From Fusarium oxysporum f. sp. lycopersici 4287 (lineage: Eukaryota; Ascomycota; Sordariomycetes; Hypocreales; Nectriaceae), in the NCBI RefSeq assembly GCF_000149955.1, contig NW_017264847.1:202097-266096 (forward strand): a stretch of DNA of 64,000 nt, written 5' to 3'. Made by a program: the position numbers and the translations under genes. Positions 1-10,232 of the stretch are shown one piece after another. The notes beneath the pieces are model-generated. The model was given only the letters and a program-made list of their open reading frames with translations. It was not told where the DNA came from and searched no databases. How positions within the stretch are numbered: the stretch's first letter is position 1; the number at the start of each line of letters is the position of its first letter.

Positions 1-2
1 AA

Positions 3-323
3 AATACGCGCACTACATGGCAAAATCTCGTTGATCAAGTCCGGGAAGCGACTGCAAGAGAGCAACTCACTACGGAGCTTGAACAGCAAGAGAGGCGAGC
101 GAGGGCAGCTTACAACAACGCCAAAGCCAGTGAGGACGAGGCACAGAAGCACGTATTTACGCAGGAGAGGGCGCACAAGAAGGCGACGGACGATGAGACG
201 AGATGGAAGGGTGAACAGGAAAAGGGTGAGGAGGAACGCAATAACTTGGAGGGGGAAACACAGAATACAGAGAACGGTGTTGTGAAGCATCTAGGTGGGG
301 GAGAGGAGAGGGAGAGGGAGTAA
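3..323 (+). CDS. C-terminal part of a charged coiled-coil protein (5' end outside window)
   Basis: An open frame runs from the window edge to a TAA at 321-323. It encodes about 106 residues very rich in Glu, Lys, Arg, Gln and Ala, with heptad-like spacing (for example REQLTTELEQQERRARAAY), ending in a Gly/Glu/Arg tail. This looks like the C-terminal end of a long coiled-coil protein, possibly filament-, myosin- or SMC-like, but no family can be named from the tail alone. The other two forward frames give Arg-rich or low-complexity peptides typical of shadow frames. The start and most of the gene lie upstream of the window. Confidence 0.5.
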   Translation, partial: NTRTTWQNLVDQVREATAREQLTTELEQQERRARAAYNNAKASEDEAQKHVFTQERAHKKATDDETRWKGEQEKGEEERNNLEGETQNTENGVVKHLGGGEERERE

Positions 324-1038
324 ACATTGCCTATAGCGACGACATTCTCGCCTGCCAAGATATAATTATTCAAATGCGATCTACTTGCTTCTCAACGACA
401 CATCAGCGAGCCCCATTTGAAATCGGTGAAAGTCGGGAAACAGCTTGGCCGTTTACAATGAGGCCACGGTTCTCTTAGTTTACTCCTCATTCGCGTTGTT
501 GATAAAGGTACCAGCGAGTCGAAAATGTGGCTTGCACTAAACGTCATTGTAAGATAAACCCCTCAACGATAAACACAGAAGGATCTACATCGCGTCCTCT
601 TAGTAACAGAAGCTTAGTAAACAGAATGCTGACAATGCAGCTACCAAGATTGACCAAGAGCTCAAGAAAAAGCAAAAGCGCCTTTTCAATAAATGATCCT
701 TGGATTATGCTGTCTCACCTCAATTTTCAGACCTGTTTTTGAGCCCCGCCAATCGTGTTTTGTTCTAGTGAAGCTAACTTAAATTTTAGCGCCTGAAAAA
801 GACCCGAGTGGCCCCTGTCGCTCTGGAGACCCGAGAACCTTATCGTGTTGGTTCTTTCTCCTTGCATACACGATGACGAGCATTTGTTGTTGGGCCAATC
901 TCAACAGATGCAGCTGCTCGGATGCGGAAATAGGTAGGTTATAATAACAGCTTTGAAGTAAGTTGATGCCGGTTTATTCGCGACCTCTCATCTTCTCTTA
1001 TTACTTTATTTCTTGTATTCTTTTGGCGGATATTCACA
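324..1038. other. Intergenic, no gene seen
   Basis: Only short open frames without recognisable domains occur here. The last 100 bases, before the deacetylase start at 1039, are pyrimidine-rich and probably hold its promoter and 5' UTR. Confidence 0.5.
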
Positions 1039-1959
1039 ATGCGCAGTCTTATTATACTGGCTTCTTTATGCCATCTTACCTCCTCACTATCGATCCCCGT
1101 TTACCCGAAGAAGAGGGAGGTTTCAGCTGGGTTTGCTATTTATAGCTGCACCCAACCAAACACCATTGCTCTCACCTTCGATGACGGCCCATTCGTGTAC
1201 ACAGATTCTGTACTCGATCAGCTTGCTTCAGCTGGAATGACGGCCACGTTCTTCCTCAATGGCTACAACATAGGGAATATTGTGGACTACCAATCCACTG
1301 TCAACAGAATGATCGAAGAAGGACACCAGGTTGCATCGCATACGTATGTACAAAACATCGACCTCTTCAACTTGTAGTCACTGACATTATGCAGCTACGG
1401 CCATCCAGATCTCGCAGGCCTAGGTGATTTCGACGTTGAGCAGCAAATGTCGCTCCTGAGCAATGAGTTCATCAATATCATTGGCAAGTATCCTGTTTAC
1501 ATGCGTCCTCCCTATTTTAGCTTCAATGCCCGAACTCTTGGAGTTCTAGGTCAGTTGGGCTACAAGGTTATTATTGCTGATATCGACACCAACGATTGGC
1601 AGTACTCGTCGTTTGGCGGTGCCGAACCCTCTCTAGCTTCATACTACGCTGGGCTCAACGATGGTGGATCTATTGTTCTTATGCATGACGTTCATCAGAA
1701 TACTGTTCAGAATATCCTTCCTCGAATTATTCAAGCAACTCTTCAAAGTGGAAAGAGAGGTAAGCTTTGCGTCTATTCTTCCAAGATGAGACTGACGAAT
1801 TCTTATCTAGCTGTGACCGTGGGGGAATGTCTTGGAGATCCCGAGACAAACTGGTACCGAGGTGGAGCAACCCAAACACCAGAATGGAATGGCACCGACA
1901 CGCAGGTCGTCCCCGTCATCCAGACGCCTGCACCTGAGAGAGCGGTTTTATGGGAATAA
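1039..1959 (+). CDS. Secreted chitin/polysaccharide deacetylase (NodB fold)
   Basis: Predicted 272-residue secreted enzyme that removes N-acetyl groups from chitin or a related polysaccharide in the wall or outside the cell. Introns are read at 1344-1394 and 1760-1810 (both 51 bp). The second keeps the frame open, but removing it gives a better join, just before VTVGECLGDP. Residues 1-20 form a signal peptide (MRSLIILASL...). The NodB motifs appear in order: TFDDGP with the catalytic/metal Asp pair; an H-x3-H metal motif made by the first splice (ASHTYGHPD); RPPYF; and LMHDVH near the end. The C-terminal GECLGDP...NWYR signature is typical of fungal chitin deacetylases. No chitin-binding module or GPI signal is visible. 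The gene converges on the next one, 97 bp away. Family is confident; substrate is not. Confidence 0.93.
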
Positions 1960-2055
1960 TTGTATTTCAGGTCTTTGGGGGAAGTTATAATATGGTTATA
2001 ATAAAAAGATGCGAGTCGCGACAATCACTTCAATTTAAATCTTATCTCCTTTCAC

Positions 2056-3567
2056 TCATAGTCCCAGCTTCCTATTAGCCATCTCGCGCACCTCCTTCTG
2101 GCCCTGTGTCAAACCCTCTTCTTCCGTACCAAGTCTTTCAAGACCCATTGCCTGAAGGCCCTCTTTGGTAAGAATGTTCTCAACCTTGGCTCCGCAATCT
2201 TCATGGTCGTATTCCCTTTCCCAGGTACCATGGGATCGCGTGAAGTCGATCGGAACATCTCCTTTCTGAAAAGCTTCCCGAGTTGTCAGGAGGGATTCAA
2301 TGTTGTAGGGTGTCAACGGATTACACGCGTTGTATGACACGCTTGAGTCGACAAGCCCTGGGTTCGTGGGATCCACGCCATGGACCAGGTCACAGTGCCA
2401 GAACACATAATCACCGGGTCGAACTGGAGGAATACCGACGATTGCTCGCTTGATGTCGAGATCCGGATGGCCCTCAACAGTTGGGAAGAACTGGGTTTGA
2501 CCTGGAGTGGCACCCGGGAAGGTGGGCAGAGAATCGTTGTACTCTCCAGTATGGAACAGAGGCCGTAGCATAATATATGCCATAGACAGCTTCAGACTGG
2601 GCAGTACTCGCAGTGTTCCCCCACCAGTCTGTGTGTTCGAAAGGGACAGCCATCCTTGGAGGCTTCTCCATACTGAGCAAGCTGTTCCCGTACGATAAAG
2701 ATCGCTCTGGGCTTTCACACGGTGATCCGCAGACCACGCATCCCAATCCTGCCAGTTTCCTTCAAAAATGGCTTCGTAGTTCTTTCGGTTCTCTTCATCT
2801 TCCCATCTTTCGATTGCGCCGCTATCCATGTGAAGATCCAAGGGAAATTGCCCGGGATCATTGCTGGGATAGCGGATGCGAATTCGATCAGGGTAGATTA
2901 CCTGACTGTCGAGGTCAATAGGGATTGTTGGATCAGACACGTGCCATAATCTGGAGACGCATCTCATGGCTTCCAGGACTCTTGGATGGGTTCGCATTTC
3001 CATCTGTGCTTTGGTCCAGAACACGTTCCAAGCTGCTGGTCTGTGGTGGGGGTGACCGCCTACGCCTGGATGACGCTGGGTGTAGTCCTTCAGAGACGTC
3101 TCCCAACTAACCGCTTGCTCTTCACTGACGACGTTTCGAAGAATCAGACAGCCTCGTTCATGCACCAGTTTGGTGAAGTCATCAGGAAGATTGCCACCTG
3201 CAACCAAGTTAGACCAGGACTTCATGAATATATCAAAAGAAGATTTTCATTGTTCGAACACACACCGTTCTTTTGGACGTCGGCGAAGTCAATTTCTGGA
3301 ACCAGAGCAGCTCCATGCTTGTGTATATGATCGACTTCCTTGCGCAGAATCTTGACCAGACGCTCATATGACTCTATCACCTTCTGTTTGTTCTCAGGCT
3401 TGACAAGTGACTTTTTCAGGGCTGCAAATCTGTGGTCCAGCAGGTCACATCTATTTGTCGTTGTCAGTTGAGTGACTCAAACTTAACGACATGCCAAAGC
3501 ATCTGTAGACGTACTCCAGCACAAGCTGCTGAGATAGCTCAAGCTGCTCTGTTTCAGTATAAGACAT
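2056..3567 (-). CDS. DUF1479 family protein, Fe(II)/2-oxoglutarate dioxygenase-like
   Basis: Predicted 459-residue protein in three exons: 3567-3515, 3450-3266 and 3197-2056, with introns of 64 and 68 bp. The start MSYTETEQLEL is chosen because the GTACGT donor at 3514 then joins in frame to RFAALKKSL. The body matches DUF1479 proteins (YbiU-like), which have a double-stranded beta-helix resembling Fe(II)/2-oxoglutarate oxygenases. Visible residues fit a metal site: an HMD motif in LDLHMDSGAIERW and a distal His in FWHCDLVHGVDP. Length is normal for the family. The substrate is unknown. It is divergent from the hydrolase at 4323 across about 755 bp, so the two could be co-regulated, but nothing proves this. 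Confidence 0.9.
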
Positions 3568-4322
3568 TTTGCTCAAAGGATACAAATGCCAAGGTGAATG
3601 CTAATGCAAATATAGACGACTGATGGCTTATCGGCGATTGCTCAGGAACCGGAAGTAACTTATTGGAATCAATGTGATGCAGAAAGAAAGCGATGTGGTT
3701 AATTGGTACTCTGTATATAAAAGCAATTCGGTGAGGTCAGATACTAAACACTGATCGGCCATCATTCATTTCCACCTGGCCGTAAAGGCTACCATCGCTA
3801 TTCTGTTCTCGGCCACCCTCGCTTTCAGCTACAGAGTGAGGGCGCATTTGCTCATGTGAATTAGCCGATCGCAGAATTGGTCATATCATGCTTTGTCCCT
3901 GTCACTAACCCAATCCCGCTAGCGCGACTCGACAGCTCAATTAACCGACCAAACAGCTGAAAATGCCGACCGGGTTGACGAACTTACCCGATACCACCTG
4001 AATCACTTCGACCATTGGTACAGAGAGGGAATTTGTTACTTTATACCGAGCTGCAGTGGGTTGAACAGAGCCAAATCATAATGATGCCTATTAATGCGTC
4101 TGTGATTCTACACAATTTGCATTCATCCAAGTTTTTACGCCTTACCATCTCTATTAGCTCGACTGCTCCGTTATTTTCTCGCCATGACACTTCGGACTTT
4201 TGATATCAACAAGCCTAAAACATGGCATTTAGCAGCGACGATTGACAATGAGTTACAAGAAGTCAGTAAATAGTATACATGATAGCTATTAACGTTTATA
4301 ATCACTAACCAGAATTATGTAG
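3568..4322. other. Divergent intergenic region
   Basis: Lies between the divergent DUF1479 and hydrolase genes and must hold both promoters. No open frame worth calling. A possible tiny upstream exon for the hydrolase (ATG near 4249, acceptor at 4320-4322) cannot be excluded. Confidence 0.5.
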
Positions 4323-5343
4323 ATGATAGAAAATGGGACAAAGGGGAGGTTCACTGGTGATGCCGAGGACCTTACCCTAGCGCAAACGCGAGCCAAGTTT
4401 GACAGTCTCTTCCAGCAGGATGCTGATGTTCTTCGCTCGAAAATGCAAGATGAGGTGTCTGAGCAAGAGATTCACATTCCTGTCAGGGATGGATTCAAAG
4501 TCCGAGCGCTTGTTTATCGTCGCAAGACTGACCAGTCGAAGACGGATCGACCACTTGTAGTGCTTATTCATGGCGGAGGCTTCATTCTAGGCAACGCAGA
4601 GATGGAGATGCCTACCTGTATTGAAGCAGTCCGAAGATACGATTGCGTCGCGGTGAGCTTGGAGTATCGGCTTTCTCCAGAAGTCAAGTTTCCAGTTGCA
4701 TATAACGATTGCTGGGACGCTCTCACATGGGTAAGTCAATTCTTCCAAGAAGACTTCTTTCACTAAACATAAGCGGCAACAGCTATCCAAGAACGCGACC
4801 ACTCTTCAAGCTGACCCAACGCGTGGCTTTGTCTTTGGTGGGACTTCGGCTGGTTCACATCTCAGCATCCCCTTGGCTCACCAAGCTCGGGACGAAAAGC
4901 TCTCACCTCCACTCACTGGGCTATACCACTGCGTTCCGCCTGCTCTGATGCCACAAGCACTTACTGACAAGTATAAACCTCTCTACAACAGTAGAGAACA
5001 GCTTAAGGATGGTATGGCACTCACTGCAAAGTCTACAGAGGTTTATGACAAGGCTGTCGAGCCAGACTTCGCTTCGCCGCTTTGGAATCCGCTCCTTTGG
5101 CCAACTGGACATAGAGGCTTGCCCCCATCGTTCTTCCAAATCTGTGGGGCTGACCTGTTGAGGGACGAGGCATTGATTTACGAAAGGGAACTTCGACTCG
5201 AGGGCGGCGTTAAAACCAAGACGGTTGTGTACGAGGGGTTGCCGCATGTATTTTGGTATGATTACCCGACTCATAGTGCAAGCGCCAGGTTTGCCAAGGA
5301 CGCGGTTGATGGTTTGGGATGGCTACTTGGTCGGGAGAAATAG
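4323..5343 (+). CDS. Alpha/beta hydrolase fold-3 esterase (HSL family)
   Basis: Predicted 322-residue carboxylic-ester hydrolase of the hormone-sensitive-lipase family, apparently intracellular because no signal peptide is seen. Two exons flank a 52-bp intron (4731-4782). The oxyanion-hole motif HGGGF occurs near residue 83. The nucleophile elbow is GTSAGSH, with Thr where GDSAG is usual. The acid lies in CGADLLRDE and the base in GLPHVFW, so the Ser-Asp-His triad looks complete. The start at 4323 is directly preceded by an in-frame TAG; a short upstream exon is possible. Substrate cannot be told from sequence. Its neighbours (MFS transporter, regulator, tannase-type esterase) suggest a role in using plant esters, which is inference. 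Confidence 0.92.
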
Positions 5344-5799
5344 TTTTCTGTGCCCCTGCCACGTATTATATTTATTAAGCGGTTTCTTAAGATGATGTAT
5401 GCATTTTGTGAAGTTCACCAACTGGTTGTATCTCAGAAAGATGGGAAGCAGATGGACTCGGACACCGTTAAGACCTGTGGCTCAGAGCTTATAATCATCG
5501 CACAGAACTTAGTTAACTTCAAATATGCTGTCAAATACAAGAGACCTTGTTTTTTGTATGCTGTCGAAGACACCAATGGTCGAAGAGGTGCAGCTGCAAA
5601 GTCGGAGTCGCGGCGTTTCTATCGCTACTGATTCTTCACTGCAACATCATTTAAAGTAGTTGGAACGTAGGTGACGTCGGTCAACTTTAGTGAGAGCAGT
5701 TAAATGAATAACGTTGAAGCTAAAGCAGATGAATAAATTGGCTTGTTATGTGCATCGATGGAGCCAGCGACATTGCAGTGCAAGCTCTAGCTGAAAAAG
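5344..5799. other. Convergent intergenic region, no gene seen
   Basis: The 3' flanks of the hydrolase and the transporter meet here. A short forward frame (5350-5631) has no recognisable content and sits in an ordinary terminator position. Confidence 0.5.
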
Positions 5800-7589
5800 C
5801 TACTCCGTGGCCGAGCGTGCAATAGAGACAGATCGATCCTTTCCATCTTGATCTTTAGTCATAATCCCATCTTCACGAACCTCAGAAACTCCCTGACCGT
5901 TGTAAACTACCCCTTCAAACAACTCATCAATCTCCTCGAGAGACAGTCCTTTTGTTTCAACCCAAAACACAGCAACAAAGATGGTCTCTAGAACATCCCA
6001 AGCTCCGATTATAAAGTAGAGGCGCCAGGAGATAGCCTCAAGCGCGATGGGGAACACAAGGGTGGTTCCAATGCTTTATCTACTGTTAGCATGATCCAAG
6101 ATATGATGGACTTGACGGGGATCTCACGCGAATATCGCAATCGTTCCAGCCCATATAGCCATTCCGTTAGTACGGATGGAGTAGCTAAGAACTTCAGGAG
6201 GGTACAGTTGCGTAATAGGAGTGATGCCAACACTATATGCACCCATAAAGAGGAAGATACAAGCGACAGTCCCATAGATCCCAGCGAGGTCTTGGCTAGT
6301 GCTGAAAGCTATGAAATTATTAGCTTGAGAATATGTTCAAGGTCTGGCGCAGCTTACTCTTTGTCAGTGCACCAATAACAAACATCAAGATGGCCATTCC
6401 GACGCAGGCAGAGAGACAGAGCGTCTTTCGACCAGCTCTATCCATAAGAAACGTCCCTAACATGGCACAGGCAAGACACCAAGATTGCAATACGATATTC
6501 TGGACACAGTTAGCAACACATAGAAGTATCGGAATATCCCAACATACGATTTGTAGCTGCGTAGTTCTATTGGTAATACCAGCGTTTGTGAGCATGTCGC
6601 CAAGGAAAAAGGATGCAATATTATTTCCTGATGCAGTCAGTATACACAGACTATTCGCATAATCACATGTGACCTACCGCTTGCCATGACGATGACGGCT
6701 ACTGAAACTGCAAGCATGAGTCGCCTCCGAGCAGAACGAGTCGTGAAAAGCTCAGTATATGATGCTGTCTTGCCTTCGGATCGCTCCCTTTCTCTGCTAT
6801 CGATCATGCCTTGATATTGTTCACGAACTTCCTGGTTTGACTGATCTCCATTGGCAGAAATTGACGCTATGACTTGGAGAGATTCCTCCAACATATCTTG
6901 ATGGGAAAGCCATCGGGGCGATTCGGGAGTCAGGAAGAGGCAGAAGATGCAGATCAAGGAGAACATGCTCTGTAAAAGAATAGGAAGACGCCAGGACCAC
7001 TCTCCAGAGATTTCGGCAGTACGATAGGTAATGCCTGCGGAAATCAAGGCACCAACGTAGTAGACGGAGAAAGTAATGCTTAGACCGAGTCCGCGAATCT
7101 TGGGTGGAAGAGTCTCCGCGAGCCAACTGTATTGAAGAGAGGTTAGCTAAAGCAGCTGGTTACGCAGGACAGAGGGCATTCTTACGTTGAACCGGCAATG
7201 CTTGAAAGTCCAGAAGCCACACCCAGAATGATTCGGCCAGAAAGAAACATGGCAAAGTTTTGGGAGCCAGCAACCAATCCAATGCTGAAAAGCTTGGTCA
7301 AGAGAGCCACCAAAATGGAGTTCTTGCGACCAATCGCGTTGACGACGGGACCCATGGTCAGGGATGCAATGCCCCATCCAATGAAGTTTGCAGACACGTT
7401 CAAGGCACGGGTAGTAGTGTTGAGGTTTAGAAACTCGGTGTAGGAGGGTATGATGCTGATTCCGCTCATGAGCGCCAAGTCGTAACCGGAAGTCGTTTCG
7501 AAGACCGCCGCGCTTGCAACGAGGAGCATGACTGTAAGTCGACTCGATTTGGGCTGAAAAGGCCCAATGATACCGGTTGGTGACCACAT
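5800..7589 (-). CDS. MFS transporter, sugar-porter family
   Basis: Predicted 509-residue plasma-membrane permease with 12 hydrophobic segments. Six exons are read: 7589-7186, 7126-6678, 6627-6548, 6499-6358, 6308-6128 and 6073-5800. All five introns (48-59 bp) join in frame. Start is MWSPTGIIGP. Sugar-porter signatures are present: an R-x-K-like loop (NAIGRKNS), PESPRWL after segment 6, DRAGRKT between segments 8 and 9, and VETKGLSLEEIDELFEG at the C-terminus. The overall look is closest to fungal lactose/hexose-like permeases, but this subfamily also moves quinate, galacturonate and other acids, so the solute is open. It lies head-to-tail with the Zn(II)2Cys6 regulator at 7985. Confidence 0.93.
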
Positions 7590-7984
7590 GATGCTGGCGA
7601 TTTGGAGTATTGTTATATTAAAGACAAAGTGCAGGTGAAAGTAGAGGTCTGGAGAGTCGGAATGGATGACATTGAAGGCTGTTCGATCGTGAAGATTAAG
7701 TATCAAATGAGGTCTTGGTAGTTCAGATAGATGAAAACGCCACAATCTTGAGACCAAGCAGCTTATCAATAGTTGTCTCCCTATTGGGATTGGCCATATC
7801 TCTCCCAGCCTGCATATTCCGTCCCGAGTGTTTGGTTACTGGGGAATCTGGAGTGCAGAATGCGGGGGTGAAGGCGAATGTGGAGAGGATGGTCTAGATT
7901 CTGCAAATGTCGTCGGGTAATTCAAGATGAGTTGACGCTTAATGCCGATCGGCAATTTCGTAAATTCGGCTATGGATTCTCTTA
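7590..7984. other. Intergenic between transporter and regulator
   Basis: About 395 bp holding the transporter promoter and the 3' flank of the regulator gene. No coding sequence recognised. Confidence 0.5.
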
Positions 7985-9778
7985 TCAGCAGCCCTGGCAG
8001 AGCAGAAATCGCGGAAACGACTCGACGCGGAACACTTCGAAATAGCCCGCTGTTCTTTCATCCAGTGGCCGACCTGCTACAGCAACCCGTATAGCTTGAT
8101 AAGCTTGCCGATAGTTCTCCCCATGGGATGCAAGCTCGCCAAACCGCTCCAGTACCCAAGATCTATGCAGTATATCGTCTGACTCGATCGCCACCACGAA
8201 TAATGGCCAACCTAGCCTGGCTAGACCTGTCTCTCCCTGGTCTCGATAAACCTTGAAGGCTAGCGACATGATCTCTTTCATGGCCTCGCGTTGCTCTGGT
8301 GCCATTGGTTCTTGTCCGTGAGTAATGCGGAGAAAGCAGACAAAAATCGCGTGAAAGCAGGAAACGACCGATTGCATCTCCATCACGAACCGTCTATGGG
8401 GTCCATCATCGGGTAGTTCGAGGCGGTTAGCCACGCTTATCAACTCTCCATATCTAGATCTGACGTTGAGGATGGCACCTGCGACAGATTGTCTCCACGA
8501 ACCGTGGGGGACATTATCTCGATACTCAGCTGCAGCTAGGGCACCAACCATAAACTTCAGCTGAGCGGACTCAGCATCGAAACATGATAGGTCACTACAC
8601 TGCAGATCCTCCAACAGCTCTGTTTGGGGGTACGACCTTCCCCACAAGTCATAGTTGGCAAGAACAGATCGCTTTTGCAGTCGTCTGACCCGTTCCAAGC
8701 GATCCTGCGCTTCACTCTCGGACATGCCAAGTGAAGAGTCTCCCAGAAGGTTATTGAAAGCCCCGCCAAAGCCATTCAAAACAGCACCTCCATCAGCGTG
8801 CGAGAGCCATATGAGTATCTTGCAGGAAACAGAGCAAAAGCTCTCAGCTTCAATAATATGTGACACATGGTGCTCACTACTTTCGCTACTGGCGAGTTGC
8901 GATCGACCCAGTAATATAGAAGTGGCGCCTCGTAGATGTGCATCAAAGCCAATACCGCAACCATCGCCGAACTTGAGTTCATACAAGAGCATGAGCCACA
9001 AGGTAGCTAGAACAGGTGGCAGATAAGTGATCTCGCTAGGGATCTGCGTAGCCGCAGCGAGCATCTGCAAACCATCTCTATAGTGCTGGATAGCTCTCAG
9101 TCGTCTGAACTCAGCATCTGACTCAGAACCAGTTGTCTTCTCAGACCAGGACTGGACACTGACTGCGCATACCATGTGAAGGACCATGGGGCTCTGCTGA
9201 GCTAACTTCCAGACCAACCCAGGACCGCTGTGCATCGATATCCGCGTCCCAACCATTCCTGGAAGGACAAATCGGAAGAAGTGGATTGCCGAGTGATCGG
9301 AAGGGAACAAGATAGCGGCACAGTCGGGTGAGAGCTCAAGTGCAAGGCCGTCATCGGCAATGGTATTCAGTGGTGGTAAACTGATGTCTGCACTCTGAGT
9401 ATCGGATAACGGCCCGCCTTCAAAGCCTTCGCAGTAAGCCTCACCAGAATATGGATGATCGCCAGGGGCTGTGAAACTGGTGATAGGCGTTGAAGCCGCA
9501 TCTGCGCTGGCAGTCAAGTTTGCAGGAGACGATACAACAGGAGAAGCGATAACGCGCCTGGTGTACTTCTTGCGTGGGAGGCGCGTATAGTCGCAAGTCA
9601 ATTCCAAGCGGATGCATCGTCGGCAAATTGGTCGCGTCTCGTCGCACTTGACCTTTTTCACCCGACACGTCTGACATCCGCCTCGTGACCGTTGGGTCCT
9701 CGGCTGCTGTTGGAGTTGGGATTGCGATTGGGATCCTGATGAGTGTGGCGACTCACGGCTCGGGCTTGGAGAACCCAT
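7985..9778 (-). CDS. Zn(II)2Cys6 transcription factor
   Basis: Intronless, 597 residues. After a Ser/Gln-rich N-terminus the zinc cluster reads C-x2-C-x6-C-x5-C-x2-C-x6-C (CQTCRVKKVKCDE...CRRC...C) at about residues 35-65, followed by a basic segment (RLPRKKYTRR). The remainder is a helical fungal-specific regulator domain of the PF11951 (Fungal_trans_2) type, judged by its general pattern and by LWLMLLYELKFGDG-like segments. It should be nuclear and bind CGG-type half sites. It lies between the transporter and the tannase gene, all on the minus strand, making it the candidate pathway regulator of that group. Length and frame look intact. Confidence 0.93.
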   Translation of the reverse strand: MGSPSPSRESPHSSGSQSQSQLQQQPRTQRSRGGCQTCRVKKVKCDETRPICRRCIRLELTCDYTRLPRKKYTRRVIASPVVSSPANLTASADAASTPITSFTAPGDHPYSGEAYCEGFEGGPLSDTQSADISLPPLNTIADDGLALELSPDCAAILFPSDHSAIHFFRFVLPGMVGTRISMHSGPGLVWKLAQQSPMVLHMVCAVSVQSWSEKTTGSESDAEFRRLRAIQHYRDGLQMLAAATQIPSEITYLPPVLATLWLMLLYELKFGDGCGIGFDAHLRGATSILLGRSQLASSESSEHHVSHIIEAESFCSVSCKILIWLSHADGGAVLNGFGGAFNNLLGDSSLGMSESEAQDRLERVRRLQKRSVLANYDLWGRSYPQTELLEDLQCSDLSCFDAESAQLKFMVGALAAAEYRDNVPHGSWRQSVAGAILNVRSRYGELISVANRLELPDDGPHRRFVMEMQSVVSCFHAIFVCFLRITHGQEPMAPEQREAMKEIMSLAFKVYRDQGETGLARLGWPLFVVAIESDDILHRSWVLERFGELASHGENYRQAYQAIRVAVAGRPLDERTAGYFEVFRVESFPRFLLCQGC

Positions 9779-10232
9779 GTGAGATTGAGGGTTGTGTCAA
9801 TCGCCTATTTCTGGATCTGTCACGTTGCAGTAATTGAGGAATTAAGAGCGAGAATTGTGGAGTGAAAAGGCGAGGGGGCCGGTTTGTTTTAGCCTCGGCA
9901 TTTTAGTAAAAGAGTAATAGTCAACTGACTCAGTGAGCTTGTCCATATCTGCAACATCCGCTAGCTTGGCTTACCAAATTGACTAATGGGAGAAGCCCTC
10001 ACACTATTGATCTTTGATAGTGACTTTATCAATAATCGCTCTCCTTTATTACTAAGCTGCAGGCTGGCTATTAAGTTGATAGCGACTATGGAATGATTTG
10101 AGATGGTGGTAAGAGACAGGGAGCTCCTTTTGTTCTCTTGATAGACAAACCGTCCTAAAGGTTATACTTGGATACACTGACAGCATCTTCATGCTTGCTC
10201 GAGAGCATCTACCTGTCGAAGCTCAAAGGGTA
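9779..10232. other. Intergenic, no gene seen
   Basis: Holds the upstream region of the regulator gene and the 3' flank of the tannase-type gene. No coding potential noted. Confidence 0.5.

Noticed and set aside
963..1240. Two overlapping short frames at the deacetylase start
   Set aside because: They are shadows of the deacetylase exon, which has a signal peptide and NodB motifs in its own frame.
5350..5631. 93-codon forward frame after the esterase
   Set aside because: No recognisable content and located in the 3' region between convergent genes.
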